IMG/VR virus record: IMGVR_UViG_3300023222_000297
Coordinates: 1 to 42,097 of that record
Direction: 5' to 3' (one strand)
Length of the DNA: 42,097 bases
From: a virus
The notes beneath the pieces are model-generated. The model was given only the letters and a program-made list of their open reading frames with translations, was not told the DNA's origin and did no database searches. Position 1 is the first letter of the stretch, and every line of letters starts with the position of its first letter. Made by a program: the position numbers and the translations under genes. This document shows, piece by piece, positions 1 through 7,874 of the stretch.

Positions 1-92
1 GGGGACTTCTACCCTTGCGGACGGCACTATTGGGTTTAGTAAAATAATCACCATGATAGTTGATGGTGGGAATAATGTATTGACACCGGCAA
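1..92. repeat. Direct terminal overlap, left copy (circularity signal)
   Basis: These 92 bases recur at 41919-42010 with a single difference, A at position 29 against G at 41947. The reading frame that enters here in mid-gene is the frame that leaves at the right end, so joining the ends restores one gene. This is the usual signature of a circular or circularly permuted assembly. P22-type phages package by headful, which fits. The mismatch changes Ile to Val in the joined protein and may be strain variation or a read error. Confidence 0.85.
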
Positions 93-208
93 ATTTTGCA
101 GACGGCACAACGCTGACATTTGCGGATGTGAATGATTCGGTTGAACTGGTATTCCATACCACCATTGGCTGGAATGTTCTCGCAAACAAAGGCGTTGTTG
201 TAGCGTAA
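2..208 (+). CDS. Decoration/head-like protein, C-terminal part (gene split by contig ends)
   Basis: An open frame with no start enters at base 2 and stops with TAA at 206-208. It reads GTSTLADGTIGFSKII and onward to a VLANKGVVVA end. The N-terminal part starts at ATG 41587 and reaches the shared overlap at 41919. Joined through the 92-bp overlap the protein would be about 180 residues, rich in Thr, Val and Gly and predicted to be mostly beta. Its place between portal and scaffold genes suggests a head decoration or cement-type structural protein. Many phages carry a similar MAFDAT-starting protein of unknown function at this site. The role is inferred from position only. Confidence 0.7.
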   Translation, partial: GTSTLADGTIGFSKIITMIVDGGNNVLTPANFADGTTLTFADVNDSVELVFHTTIGWNVLANKGVVVA

Positions 209-286
209 AAAGAAAACTAGCTTATCGGAGCGTAAAACCGAGGGGCATTATTGCCCATACTCTTACTACATGAAGAGGTAAAAAAC

Positions 287-1321
287 ATGGCAGATACACA
301 AGCGGACGATGCGGTACTGGATGAACTCATAGCTTCAGCCTCTAAAGAATCGACGGAGACGGAAGAGACTGTAGCGAAAAAACCTGATAATCCGGAAGTT
401 ACTGAAACTGACGCCAAAGGCGACAGCACAGGTGAAAAGGCACCGGAAACAACGGAAACCAAGGAGCCCGATAACAAGGGATCTTCAGGTATTGAGATCA
501 CCAGAGAAAGAAAGGGGTCGCTCCCTAAAGGAATTGGCAGGGGATTAAATAAACGTTTTAATACACTCAATGCGCGGGTTGATGATGCACACACGGAAAG
601 GGACCAAGCTAATTCTGAATTAGACAAGGAGAGAGAGAAAACAAGGCTCCTCCAAATGCAGAATGACCAATTGATATCAGCAAAGAAAGTATTCAGTCAG
701 CCTAATCCAGATGATTACGCGGGTGGTACTTACGATGATGATTATGAGCGGGATTCTACAAATGTCAGAATTAAGGAGGAGATTTCCAAACAGGTCGCTG
801 AATCAACCAAGGATTTAAGAGATCAGGATTTACAGCAAAAAGCCGAGGTTAATCTAAGGAAAAATCAGGACTTCTATTATTCCAAAGTGGATAAGATGGT
901 TGATGAATTGGAGATAGGTGACTTTGATGCAACTGAAGAGATCGCAATTAAGGCAATTGGTTTGGAAGCTGTCAATTCGATTATTAATACTTGGCCTGAA
1001 GAATCGGCTCAACTCATATATTTCTTTGGTTCCAATGCTGAAGAGTCTAAAACGTTTAAGCGTTTATTTGATGAAAATAAAGCCCTGGCCTGTTCCGAAA
1101 TAGGCGGGATACTGGCCGAGATAAAGGTCACTCCCAAATCGGAAACAACCCCCTTGGAACCCGATGAAGAGATTGTAGGCGGTTCGGCTTCTAAGATTGA
1201 TATGCTGCAAAAGCAGGTGGATAAATGGCGTGAGAAATCAATGGCCGGCAATCCAAAGGCTATGGAAAGAGTGCTGCAAATCAAGAAAGATGCAAAAGCA
1301 AAGGGGATTTTATTGGAGTAA
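287..1321 (+). CDS. Putative scaffolding protein
   Basis: This protein of about 344 residues is very acidic at the N terminus, with runs of Glu, Thr and Asp in the first 80 residues. A predicted coiled coil follows around residues 95-130 (heptad-like Ala, Leu, Glu and Arg spacing), and a basic helical tail ends the protein. P22 gp8 scaffold has a comparable size (303 residues) and composition and sits directly before the coat gene, as here. Scaffold would direct coat assembly in the procapsid and then exit. The start at 287 is chosen because GAAGAGG lies seven bases upstream; an in-frame ATG at 251 lacks a ribosome site. A small hairpin (GGGCA/TGCCC, 243-256) precedes it. Assignment rests on position and composition. 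Confidence 0.75.
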   Translation: MADTQADDAVLDELIASASKESTETEETVAKKPDNPEVTETDAKGDSTGEKAPETTETKEPDNKGSSGIEITRERKGSLPKGIGRGLNKRFNTLNARVDDAHTERDQANSELDKEREKTRLLQMQNDQLISAKKVFSQPNPDDYAGGTYDDDYERDSTNVRIKEEISKQVAESTKDLRDQDLQQKAEVNLRKNQDFYYSKVDKMVDELEIGDFDATEEIAIKAIGLEAVNSIINTWPEESAQLIYFFGSNAEESKTFKRLFDENKALACSEIGGILAEIKVTPKSETTPLEPDEEIVGGSASKIDMLQKQVDKWREKSMAGNPKAMERVLQIKKDAKAKGILLE

Positions 1322-1327
1322 ATTAGC

Positions 1328-2575
1328 ATGGCTAATGAATTTAATAGAGAAGAACACATTCTCTTTGAGCAAGTTTTAACCAAGTTCGATACAGACAACA
1401 TCATTGCAAAGCAGGCTGTACTTTTTCGCCAACCTGGCGTTGAAATGCAGAGACAGGGAGACAGGGTTTGGCGACCATCTCCACAGATAGCCACCACTAA
1501 ACCTGGTTTGGATATCACTGCTATCCTTGGCAGCATTACCCAGATGTCTGTACCTTCCGACTTAACCGATATCGATAACGTTCCGTGGCAGTTGGACGCT
1601 AAAGAAATGCGTGATCCGCTTTACCGGGATCGGCAGGCTTTGGCCGCTGCTCAAGCGTTGTCGGCAAAGGTCAACCGGAAAATGGCAATCCGTATCATGG
1701 AGCAGGGAACCCTCACCGTACCAGTTGTCGCACAGTTGACGGGTTATGATGATATTTCCCTGGCTGATGCTCTGATGCATGAGCAAGACGTTTTAGGGGC
1801 TAAGACAATGGTTTTAAATCCGCGTGACCATAACAGGATGGGCGGAAATTTGGCCAGTCGTACCCTTATGTCAAGGTCTGAAACTGCATTGGATAACACC
1901 ACTATTGGTCCGATAGCCAGTTTCACGACATTCAAGACCAATTTCGGTCCGACTTTGACGGGAGCTACTGGTGGTGGTGGTATCACCATAAGCGGGAATC
2001 AAAGGTTTGTTCCTACTTCTACCTTTACCACTGGGGATGCAACTGAGAATCAGGATAATCGGTTTATGAACCTGTTACTCAATAGCATTACCAATGTCAA
2101 GGTTGGGGATAAGTTCACAATTGCGAATGTGAATGCTCTTTCCCATATCAATAAAGAAGATACTGGGCAGTTGAAAACATTCACAGTAACCGCTCTTCCT
2201 GGTATCGCCAATACCATCACGATTGCACCACCTATCATTGTAGGTGACGGCACAAGTGACGCGGAAGACGATTATGCGAACGTGACTGCAGCGGCTTTGG
2301 ATACTGCAGCTCTCGTTTTCTTGAATACCACCACAACCCAGACGAACCCATTTTTCATAAATGATTCGATTGAAGTTGTGAGTGGCAACCTGGAATTTGG
2401 TGATATGCCGGGTGTTGCTGTAATGCGTCAAATGACCGATTCAGGGATTGAGATAATCTTTGCAAAAGGCGGTGATGTATTGACAGCAAAAACCACTTAT
2501 CGATTCACAATGTTCTTTGGGGTGACAAATCTAAACCCTGAAATGAACGGTGTATTGATAGGCGGTCAAGTATAA
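1328..2575 (+). CDS. Major capsid (coat) protein, P22 gp5 family
   Basis: This 415-residue protein has the size of P22 coat (430). Recognisable family stretches appear in the same order as in P22: a helix-rich N-terminal third, ITISGNQRFVP near residue 220, DNRFMNL, KVGDKFTIANVNALS (P22 has KRGDKISFAGVKFLG), TNPFFINDSIEVVSG, then IIFAKGGDVLTAKTTYRF and FFGVTNLNPEMNGVLIGGQ at the end. It forms the icosahedral shell with the HK97 fold plus the P22 insertion domain. It starts six bases after the scaffold stop, so the two are co-translated. A hairpin that may limit read-through follows the stop. Confidence 0.93.
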   Translation: MANEFNREEHILFEQVLTKFDTDNIIAKQAVLFRQPGVEMQRQGDRVWRPSPQIATTKPGLDITAILGSITQMSVPSDLTDIDNVPWQLDAKEMRDPLYRDRQALAAAQALSAKVNRKMAIRIMEQGTLTVPVVAQLTGYDDISLADALMHEQDVLGAKTMVLNPRDHNRMGGNLASRTLMSRSETALDNTTIGPIASFTTFKTNFGPTLTGATGGGGITISGNQRFVPTSTFTTGDATENQDNRFMNLLLNSITNVKVGDKFTIANVNALSHINKEDTGQLKTFTVTALPGIANTITIAPPIIVGDGTSDAEDDYANVTAAALDTAALVFLNTTTTQTNPFFINDSIEVVSGNLEFGDMPGVAVMRQMTDSGIEIIFAKGGDVLTAKTTYRFTMFFGVTNLNPEMNGVLIGGQV

Positions 2576-2585
2576 AAACTTTGTT

Positions 2586-2632
2586 TGCTCCCTGTACATA
2601 TGGCGGGGAGCAGGCATTTCATTAATCTTTTT
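2586..2632 (+). terminator. Hairpin after coat gene (attenuator or terminator)
   Basis: A perfect 7-bp stem TGCTCCC/GGGAGCA (2586-2592 with 2606-2612) with a 13-base loop begins ten bases after the coat stop. A T-rich tract follows at 2627-2632, although 14 bases separate stem and T-run. A partial terminator here would raise coat expression over downstream tail genes, a common phage design. The gap makes it a weaker match to a classical intrinsic terminator. Confidence 0.5.
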
Positions 2633-2645
2633 ATCGAGGATAATC

Positions 2646-2951
2646 ATGGCTAAAGACGTATTGTATGGCAGCATAATGGAAGGTTTTGACGCTCAAGGAA
2701 ATTCCAAATGGTTCAGGAACTATATCCCTGAAGGTTATACAAAATCACCACCAGAACCGGAAGAGCCTGAAGTTCAGGAACCTGAAGTTGTTGTAACCAA
2801 AGTCATCGAAACGGAAGTAATTGAAGAGGAGATTATCACCGAAACAGTTACAGGATCACCCGGAACAGTGACGGGATCCTCTGAACCTGGAAAACGTAAA
2901 CCGGGGCGTCCTGCTAAAGTAAAAGAGGAAGTCCCTGCGAGTGCAAAGTGA
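2646..2951 (+). CDS. Hypothetical protein with Glu-rich linker and AT-hook-like tail
   Basis: This 101-residue protein is not a recognised family. The first 30 residues look folded (GSIMEGFDAQGNSKWFRNY). A long Pro/Glu/Val/Thr linker follows, and the C terminus carries GKRKPGRPAK, which matches the Arg-Gly-Arg-Pro core of AT-hook minor-groove binding motifs. CGAGGA precedes the ATG. Its stop overlaps the GTG start of the gp4-like gene, so it belongs to the head-completion operon. It may bind packaged DNA or simply be an unstructured virion protein; neither is shown. Confidence 0.6.
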   Translation: MAKDVLYGSIMEGFDAQGNSKWFRNYIPEGYTKSPPEPEEPEVQEPEVVVTKVIETEVIEEEIITETVTGSPGTVTGSSEPGKRKPGRPAKVKEEVPASAK

Positions 2952-3394
2952 GCACAGGAACCCAAATAATCCAGGATGCGGCCGCTGAAATTGGTGTTCA
3001 TTCGCCAGTGGATCCGATATCTCCAGAAGGCTTGCAAGTGGGATTGCGGAAACTCATGTCCATGTTGCAACTTTGGCAGTCTCAGGGGATTAAATTTGAT
3101 TTCATTCCCATTACCATAGTGGGTGAGGAATTGTTTGAACCTCCTGATACCACTAATGCCATTGTCAGTAACCTGGCTATTTTGCTTGGCCCTACCTTTG
3201 AAGACGGGGCTGGAGTTATCCCACCGCAATTAATAGGGACAGCCGAGCAACAGTATCAATGGGTAAAAACACTTTACGAATTTATCACCATTCCCAACAA
3301 GGTTGCATCTTCCTTATTGATTCGTGGTGCAGGCAATTCCAAGGGGATATTCAGGCAGGTATTTAATGGTATTGATGGAACTGTGGGAAATTAA
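2948..3394 (+). CDS. P22 gp4-like head-tail adaptor / DNA stabilisation protein
   Basis: This 148-residue protein is near P22 gp4 length (166). The N terminus (IIQDAAAEIGVHSP, then a run of helices and MLQLWQSQGI) is the typical start of the gp4 family, which forms the ring under the portal that closes the head after packaging. The start is GTG overlapping the previous TGA (GTGA). The order coat, spacer gene, gp4, gp10 matches the P22 pattern. P22 gp4 has also been reported to have muramidase activity; no such active site can be seen here. Confidence 0.75.
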   Translation: MSTGTQIIQDAAAEIGVHSPVDPISPEGLQVGLRKLMSMLQLWQSQGIKFDFIPITIVGEELFEPPDTTNAIVSNLAILLGPTFEDGAGVIPPQLIGTAEQQYQWVKTLYEFITIPNKVASSLLIRGAGNSKGIFRQVFNGIDGTVGN

Positions 3395-3493
3395 CTCAGG
3401 AAATTATTGCTTATAAGTAACTGATAATAAATAGATTAATGTAATTTCCCCATTTATTAACGAATAATATTCCAAAAATTATTCTTCTATATT

Positions 3494-4867
3494 ATGCCAG
3501 TATTACCGTTCCCATTAGGATTAGAGGGAGTTGAAAAGCTTCCACGGACTAAACGAACCCTACAGAACTGTTTTAATGACGGGGCTGGGAAACTCCATGC
3601 GCGTCCTGGTATCGATGAACTGCAAGATACTGGAAAAACGGCAAGGGGAACATTCAAATGGAATGGGTTTACCTATCAGGTTGTTTCAACTTCATTGATC
3701 AAGATCACGGATCCAGTTACCGGAGCATTCACCACCAACCCGACACCCATTGAAGGATCACAGGTTGTCAAGGTGGCCATAGGATTTGTCGAAGCTGTTA
3801 TTACCGTTAAAGGTGGGAAGATTTACAGTCTTGATAAATTGGATGTGGTGGTTGAGATTGGCAACGGTGCGAATTTCTTCCCAAGTGTCGATGTTGCTTT
3901 CATAGATGATCGGTTTGTATGGGTTCCAATTACTGGAATCAATAAGACGCCGTTCTTTTCAGATGTTGGTGATGCTTCCACAGTTCAGCCACTTGCATTC
4001 TTTGATGCTCAATCCTTACCCGATGAAAGCAATGGAATCATTAATTTTAGGAATACACTGTATATCCTTGGTACGGATTCGATTGAACCGTTCAGACAGA
4101 TAATAACAACAGGGCCAAACCCATTCAGGAGATTGCAGGGCGGCAGAATAGACTTTGGGCATATCGGCGGATTGATTGAGTATGGCAATACGTTTGTATT
4201 TATGGGAAGGGAAAAGGGACAGGACTTTGGCATTTATGCATTCTCCAATGGTAACGCTGTAAAAATATCCAATGAGCCCATTGACTTGATCCTTTCCACT
4301 TATAACCAGGCAGAAAGGGAAGATGTTGTTGTCAGTCGCTTTAAATGGCGCGGATTTGATATTGTTACCTTTACGCTGTCGAGGGATTCATTCGGATATC
4401 TGGGTGGTAACTGGTTCCGGTTGAGATCCACTATTGGGAATGATAATTCAAAGTGGGGTGGTGGTTTTATATCTGAGTTGAATGGTGAATATTTTACAGC
4501 CTTCCTTTCAAAGATTGGGAAACTCAAGGATATCGACCAGGATTATGGTGAAAATATACAATTTGTGATTGAAATGGGGATTCAGCAACAAGACTCCAAG
4601 CGGTTTTCGGTTGCATGGATTGAGTTGCCAATATCACAGGGTTTTAGCTCCGAGGATGCCACTGTAGGGATTCAAATGAGCAAAGACGGGGTTTTATATG
4701 GTCAACCTTTTTTCAGGGATTTAGGCAACACAGGACAGTATGACCAGATATTGAGATTTAGAGAACCGGGCGGGTTGGGAAGGTTTCGATCTTTCATGGG
4801 ATTTCGTATTTTTAGCGGTGAAAGATTGGTATTTAATTCAGAACCTCCATTTATAAATATAAGATGA
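3494..4867 (+). CDS. P22 gp10-like packaged-DNA stabilisation / tail hub protein
   Basis: This protein of 457 residues compares with 472 in P22 gp10. It is beta-rich with short repeated blade-like stretches (TFKWNGFTYQVVST, FIDDRFVWVP, FRNTLYILGTDSIEPFRQ, IEYGNTFVFMGREKG), as expected for the tail-hub fold that carries the tailspikes. The first residues, MPVLPFPLGLEGVEKLPR, recall the family N terminus. The 99 bases upstream hold no gene, only an AT-rich stretch with an inverted repeat (GGAAATTA/TAATTTCC), and there is no clear Shine-Dalgarno motif before the ATG, unusual for this genome. The stop overlaps the next ATG. Confidence 0.85.
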   Translation: MPVLPFPLGLEGVEKLPRTKRTLQNCFNDGAGKLHARPGIDELQDTGKTARGTFKWNGFTYQVVSTSLIKITDPVTGAFTTNPTPIEGSQVVKVAIGFVEAVITVKGGKIYSLDKLDVVVEIGNGANFFPSVDVAFIDDRFVWVPITGINKTPFFSDVGDASTVQPLAFFDAQSLPDESNGIINFRNTLYILGTDSIEPFRQIITTGPNPFRRLQGGRIDFGHIGGLIEYGNTFVFMGREKGQDFGIYAFSNGNAVKISNEPIDLILSTYNQAEREDVVVSRFKWRGFDIVTFTLSRDSFGYLGGNWFRLRSTIGNDNSKWGGGFISELNGEYFTAFLSKIGKLKDIDQDYGENIQFVIEMGIQQQDSKRFSVAWIELPISQGFSSEDATVGIQMSKDGVLYGQPFFRDLGNTGQYDQILRFREPGGLGRFRSFMGFRIFSGERLVFNSEPPFINIR

Positions 4868-5160
4868 CGCAAATCATATCAAAGCCAAATTTAGGCGATC
4901 AGATTGTGGAGAAGGATGGGAAAGCCCTTCAGGTATTGCAAGGTTTTCTTGATGAAATTGTCATTAATTTTAATGAGCTTGAGGAGCAAATAAACCCAGT
5001 TGTTAAATTAAACCTTTTTACGGTGGCCACTGTTCCTGATCCTACAGTAAATAGAGGGGGACAAATCTATGTCACCGATGAAACAGGCGGCGAAGTCCCT
5101 GCATTCTCGGATGGAACCAATTGGCTGCGTGTAACTGACAGGGCGATCATAATGGTATGA
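4864..5160 (+). CDS. Small tail-associated protein in gp26 position
   Basis: The gene encodes 98 residues. A helical N-terminal half (residues 10-45) is followed by a compact beta segment: ATVPDPTVNRGGQIYVTDE, then FSDGTNWLRV. That C-terminal module is a recurrent one in phage tail and fibre proteins. P22 has its needle gene (gp26) here, a 233-residue trimeric coiled coil, but this protein is far too short and lacks long heptads. It may be a small tail cap or fibre-attachment protein. It overlaps both neighbours by ATGA junctions. Confidence 0.6.
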   Translation: MTQIISKPNLGDQIVEKDGKALQVLQGFLDEIVINFNELEEQINPVVKLNLFTVATVPDPTVNRGGQIYVTDETGGEVPAFSDGTNWLRVTDRAIIMV

Positions 5161-5771
5161 ATGTAATTAACTGGCAGATAACATCAGGATGTACATCAAT
5201 GGGAGGCGGTTGCATATCGTGCCCTTCATTAATGGAATATAAGGATAAAGGATTGGATTATTCCATCAAGATGCATCCGGAGAGATTGGCTGAACCTTTA
5301 TTGGTAGAAGAACCAACCTGCTTCATTGTCGCACTTGGTAGTGACTTGTTCCATGCTGGCGTTCCATTTAAGTTTATCCAGGATGTGTTCGAGATAATGA
5401 ATAAATGCCCAGAGCATAAGTTTGAATTAGCAACTAAACGAGTTGAAACTTTGGCTTTTTTGGCAAGTTGTCTTGAATGGACGGATAATATTATGATAGG
5501 GACAGCCGTTGAATCTGATAAGCATAAATTGAGGATTTGGTATTTGCAACAAGTACCGACTGAGAATAGATTTATTTCATTTGCTCCATTATTGGGTGAT
5601 GTTGGGCCTGTGAATTTAACTGGGATTAAAATGGCCGGTGGTATGGGTGAAAATTATGGATTAAGACGCCCTTTCGATCCTGCGTGGCTTGAGAATATCA
5701 AGCGACAATGTGAAGATCAAAAGGTGCAATGGATTAATAGTTATTCGATATATGAAAGTGAGGCGGCGTAA
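5157..5771 (+). CDS. DUF5131 (phage Gp37/Gp68) family protein
   Basis: The 204 residues follow the family pattern in order: SGCTSMGGGCISC with Cys12, Cys19 and Cys22, HPERLAEPL near residue 41, VALGSDLFHAGVPFKFIQDVF, HKFELATKR, NIMIGTAVES, RFISFAPLLGDV, and GLRRPFDPAWLENIKRQC. The protein may carry a metal or iron-sulphur centre on the three cysteines; its reaction is unknown. The usual CxxCY motif has Pro instead of Tyr after the last Cys. It is embedded between tail genes by two 1-4 base overlaps, at the position P22 gp14 occupies, unlike the non-structural setting common for the family. Confidence 0.8.
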   Translation: MNVINWQITSGCTSMGGGCISCPSLMEYKDKGLDYSIKMHPERLAEPLLVEEPTCFIVALGSDLFHAGVPFKFIQDVFEIMNKCPEHKFELATKRVETLAFLASCLEWTDNIMIGTAVESDKHKLRIWYLQQVPTENRFISFAPLLGDVGPVNLTGIKMAGGMGENYGLRRPFDPAWLENIKRQCEDQKVQWINSYSIYESEAA

Positions 5772-6496
5772 TGGTAGGTGTAGTTGTCGGTGGTCTAATT
5801 GGTGCAGGGGTTGGAGCTTTGGCTGGTGGTGCTGCGGCATTAGCCACTGATACTGGGGCAGGTGGGAGAGCTGCAGAGGCAGCTGCTGCAGAAAGTCGGC
5901 AAGCTGAAAAAAGAGCCCGTAAAACTCTGAGTCCATTTATTGAAGCAGGCACCGGTGCATTAGGTGGATTGACTGAGGGCTCAACAGTCGGTGGACTTGA
6001 TGCCAGGTTAGGCAGAATATTTGACTCGCAGATATTTGGGCAAGCCTTGGAACAAAGGCAACGCGGTGTACAAGGTGCATTGGCAGCAGGTGGTCTGACA
6101 AGATCAGGCACCGCCGTTGATGAACTTTCACGGCTTCCATTGGATGTTGGTTTGCAACTGGAACAATTATTGACAGGAAGGCTGGGCGGTCTTGCTGGCC
6201 AAGGTTTACAGGCTGGGGGATTATTATCAGGTATCCAACAAAGTGGTGGGCAATTTAGAGGGAATGCATTGTCATCTGGTATCGTCACGGATGCGGCCGC
6301 AAGCAATAGGGCTATTCAAGGAATTTTCCAAGGGGCTTCAGCCGGGGCTAACTTGGGCAGTTCATTTGGGAGTTTTGGTGGGGGTGGAGGAGGATTTAAT
6401 TTTGGAATCGGTGATCCTCAATCATTTGCAGCCGATCAGGCGGCAAGCCAAATTGGAGGATTTAACCTTGGGGCTGGTGGACAGGCTATTTTTTAA
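5771..6496 (+). CDS. DNA ejection protein, gp7-like position
   Basis: The protein has 241 residues, dominated by Gly and Ala. A hydrophobic glycine-zipper segment spans residues 2-27. An amphipathic Ala/Glu/Arg helix follows (residues 33-55), then SPFIEAGTGALGGL and a Gly-rich C-terminal tail with a run of five glycines. Short-tailed phages inject three such proteins before DNA to make a channel through the cell envelope, and this is the first of three in tandem. The antisense frame across it is open only because of the GC-rich alanine/glycine codons. Family-level identity with P22 gp7 is inferred from order and composition. Confidence 0.7.
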   Translation: MVGVVVGGLIGAGVGALAGGAAALATDTGAGGRAAEAAAAESRQAEKRARKTLSPFIEAGTGALGGLTEGSTVGGLDARLGRIFDSQIFGQALEQRQRGVQGALAAGGLTRSGTAVDELSRLPLDVGLQLEQLLTGRLGGLAGQGLQAGGLLSGIQQSGGQFRGNALSSGIVTDAAASNRAIQGIFQGASAGANLGSSFGSFGGGGGGFNFGIGDPQSFAADQAASQIGGFNLGAGGQAIF

Positions 6497-6518
6497 CAAA
6501 CTTTTTACTGGGTGAATT

Positions 6519-7874
6519 ATGGTTACATTGGCAAGTGTACGACCGGAAGATTTGGTGCCTGGGTTTGGAGAAACCGCTGCCGGCATTAATAGGTTGGCGC
6601 AGGATGTGAAGTTGGGCAGAGCTCAATCACAATTCTTTGACCCTGAATCTACCAAGCAACAGAAGATGGAGGCTTTTGGAAGAATATCAAGCCTCAATCC
6701 TCAGTTTGGCCAGGTTCTTTTACAGTCAATGGAACAGCAAGACATACAGAAGCAAAGGCAAATACAGCAAGGAATCAGGACAAATCTTAACAGAATGGCC
6801 TTGATCAACAAGCAACCGACTTTTGAAAAAAAACAGGCGGCTATAAAAAGAGAAATAGAAAAAGCCATTGTTGCTGATGAAGATCCTGCTCAATTACTTG
6901 AATTATTTGATATGGATGAAGCCGCGTTAAAACAGGAAATTCAAACGGCTGAGATTATCGCCACCGATGTTGATAAGTTATTTGAACGTCCTGAAGATGC
7001 TCTTGCTGGACAGCTTGGTAAAGTAGATCAAAGTAAAGTTACTACAAAATCATTCAAAGCATTTGTGGAAAGTGGTGGTGATCGAACTTTATTAAGACCA
7101 CGCGCCGAACCTGCCAGTCCAATTGGAAGGTTGCAAGAGGATAGGCGAAATGCCGCTTTAAACTTTGGCGAAGGAAGCCAACAGGTTAAAGAGATTGATG
7201 CGCAAATATCTGGGTTAACAGCAAAGGATCAGCGCACACCATTAACCAAAGCAGGAAAACAGATTGCCGATAGGGCGTTTATTGCTGAGAATTCCCCAGG
7301 TGATCTTACTGTCTTTGATGAATTAACATCACTTGAAAAGAAAAAGGAAGAAGGTGCGAAGATATCTGATGTTGCTTCATTAAGGGGCCAATTTTTAAAA
7401 CAGTCAAGCGAATTTATAACCATTAAATCAGCTTTGCAAAAGGTTCTCTCTGCTCCTAATGATCCGTCTGGTGATCTTGCCAAAGTGTTTGGGATTATGA
7501 AAATATTGGATCCTGGTTCAACCGTTCGTGAAGGTGAGCAAGCAACCGCTAGAGATGCGGCGGGTGTCGGTGAAAGGATGTTTAATATTTATAATCAAGT
7601 TGTTAAGGGTGATTCATTGACGCCTGAACAAAGAAAGAGGTTTGACAATTTAGCCCAATTAACTTTTGATTCCCAGATTCCAGATCAAAGGAAAAGGCAG
7701 GAATTCTTTACAGGTATTGCAACGCGTCAGGGGATGGATGCAAGGAATGTGGTTCGAGACTTATTAGAAACAACTCAAGCACCGCCAGCACCAGCACAAA
7801 CAGGACCAACAACCGCGCTCCAAGATTTAAAAGCCTTTCAATCAGGTAGATTTAAAGTAACAGTGGAGAACTAA
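6519..7874 (+). CDS. DNA ejection protein, gp20-like position
   Basis: These 451 residues are almost entirely helical, with Gln-rich coiled-coil stretches at about 60-100 and 120-160 and further charged helices to the C terminus. There is no membrane segment. P22 gp20 (471 residues) occupies the same place between gp7 and gp16 and is injected with the DNA. The start at 6519 follows the previous stop by about 20 bases; the stop TAA overlaps the next ATG (TAATG). Confidence 0.7.
   Translation: MVTLASVRPEDLVPGFGETAAGINRLAQDVKLGRAQSQFFDPESTKQQKMEAFGRISSLNPQFGQVLLQSMEQQDIQKQRQIQQGIRTNLNRMALINKQPTFEKKQAAIKREIEKAIVADEDPAQLLELFDMDEAALKQEIQTAEIIATDVDKLFERPEDALAGQLGKVDQSKVTTKSFKAFVESGGDRTLLRPRAEPASPIGRLQEDRRNAALNFGEGSQQVKEIDAQISGLTAKDQRTPLTKAGKQIADRAFIAENSPGDLTVFDELTSLEKKKEEGAKISDVASLRGQFLKQSSEFITIKSALQKVLSAPNDPSGDLAKVFGIMKILDPGSTVREGEQATARDAAGVGERMFNIYNQVVKGDSLTPEQRKRFDNLAQLTFDSQIPDQRKRQEFFTGIATRQGMDARNVVRDLLETTQAPPAPAQTGPTTALQDLKAFQSGRFKVTVEN

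Noticed and set aside
1009-1536. 175-aa leftward frame across scaffold and coat genes
   Set aside because: Opposes two strong genes and has no recognisable product.
5734-6306. 190-aa Pro/Ala-rich leftward frame
   Set aside because: Antisense of the Gly/Ala-rich ejection gene; low-complexity codons keep it open, and it has no ribosome site.
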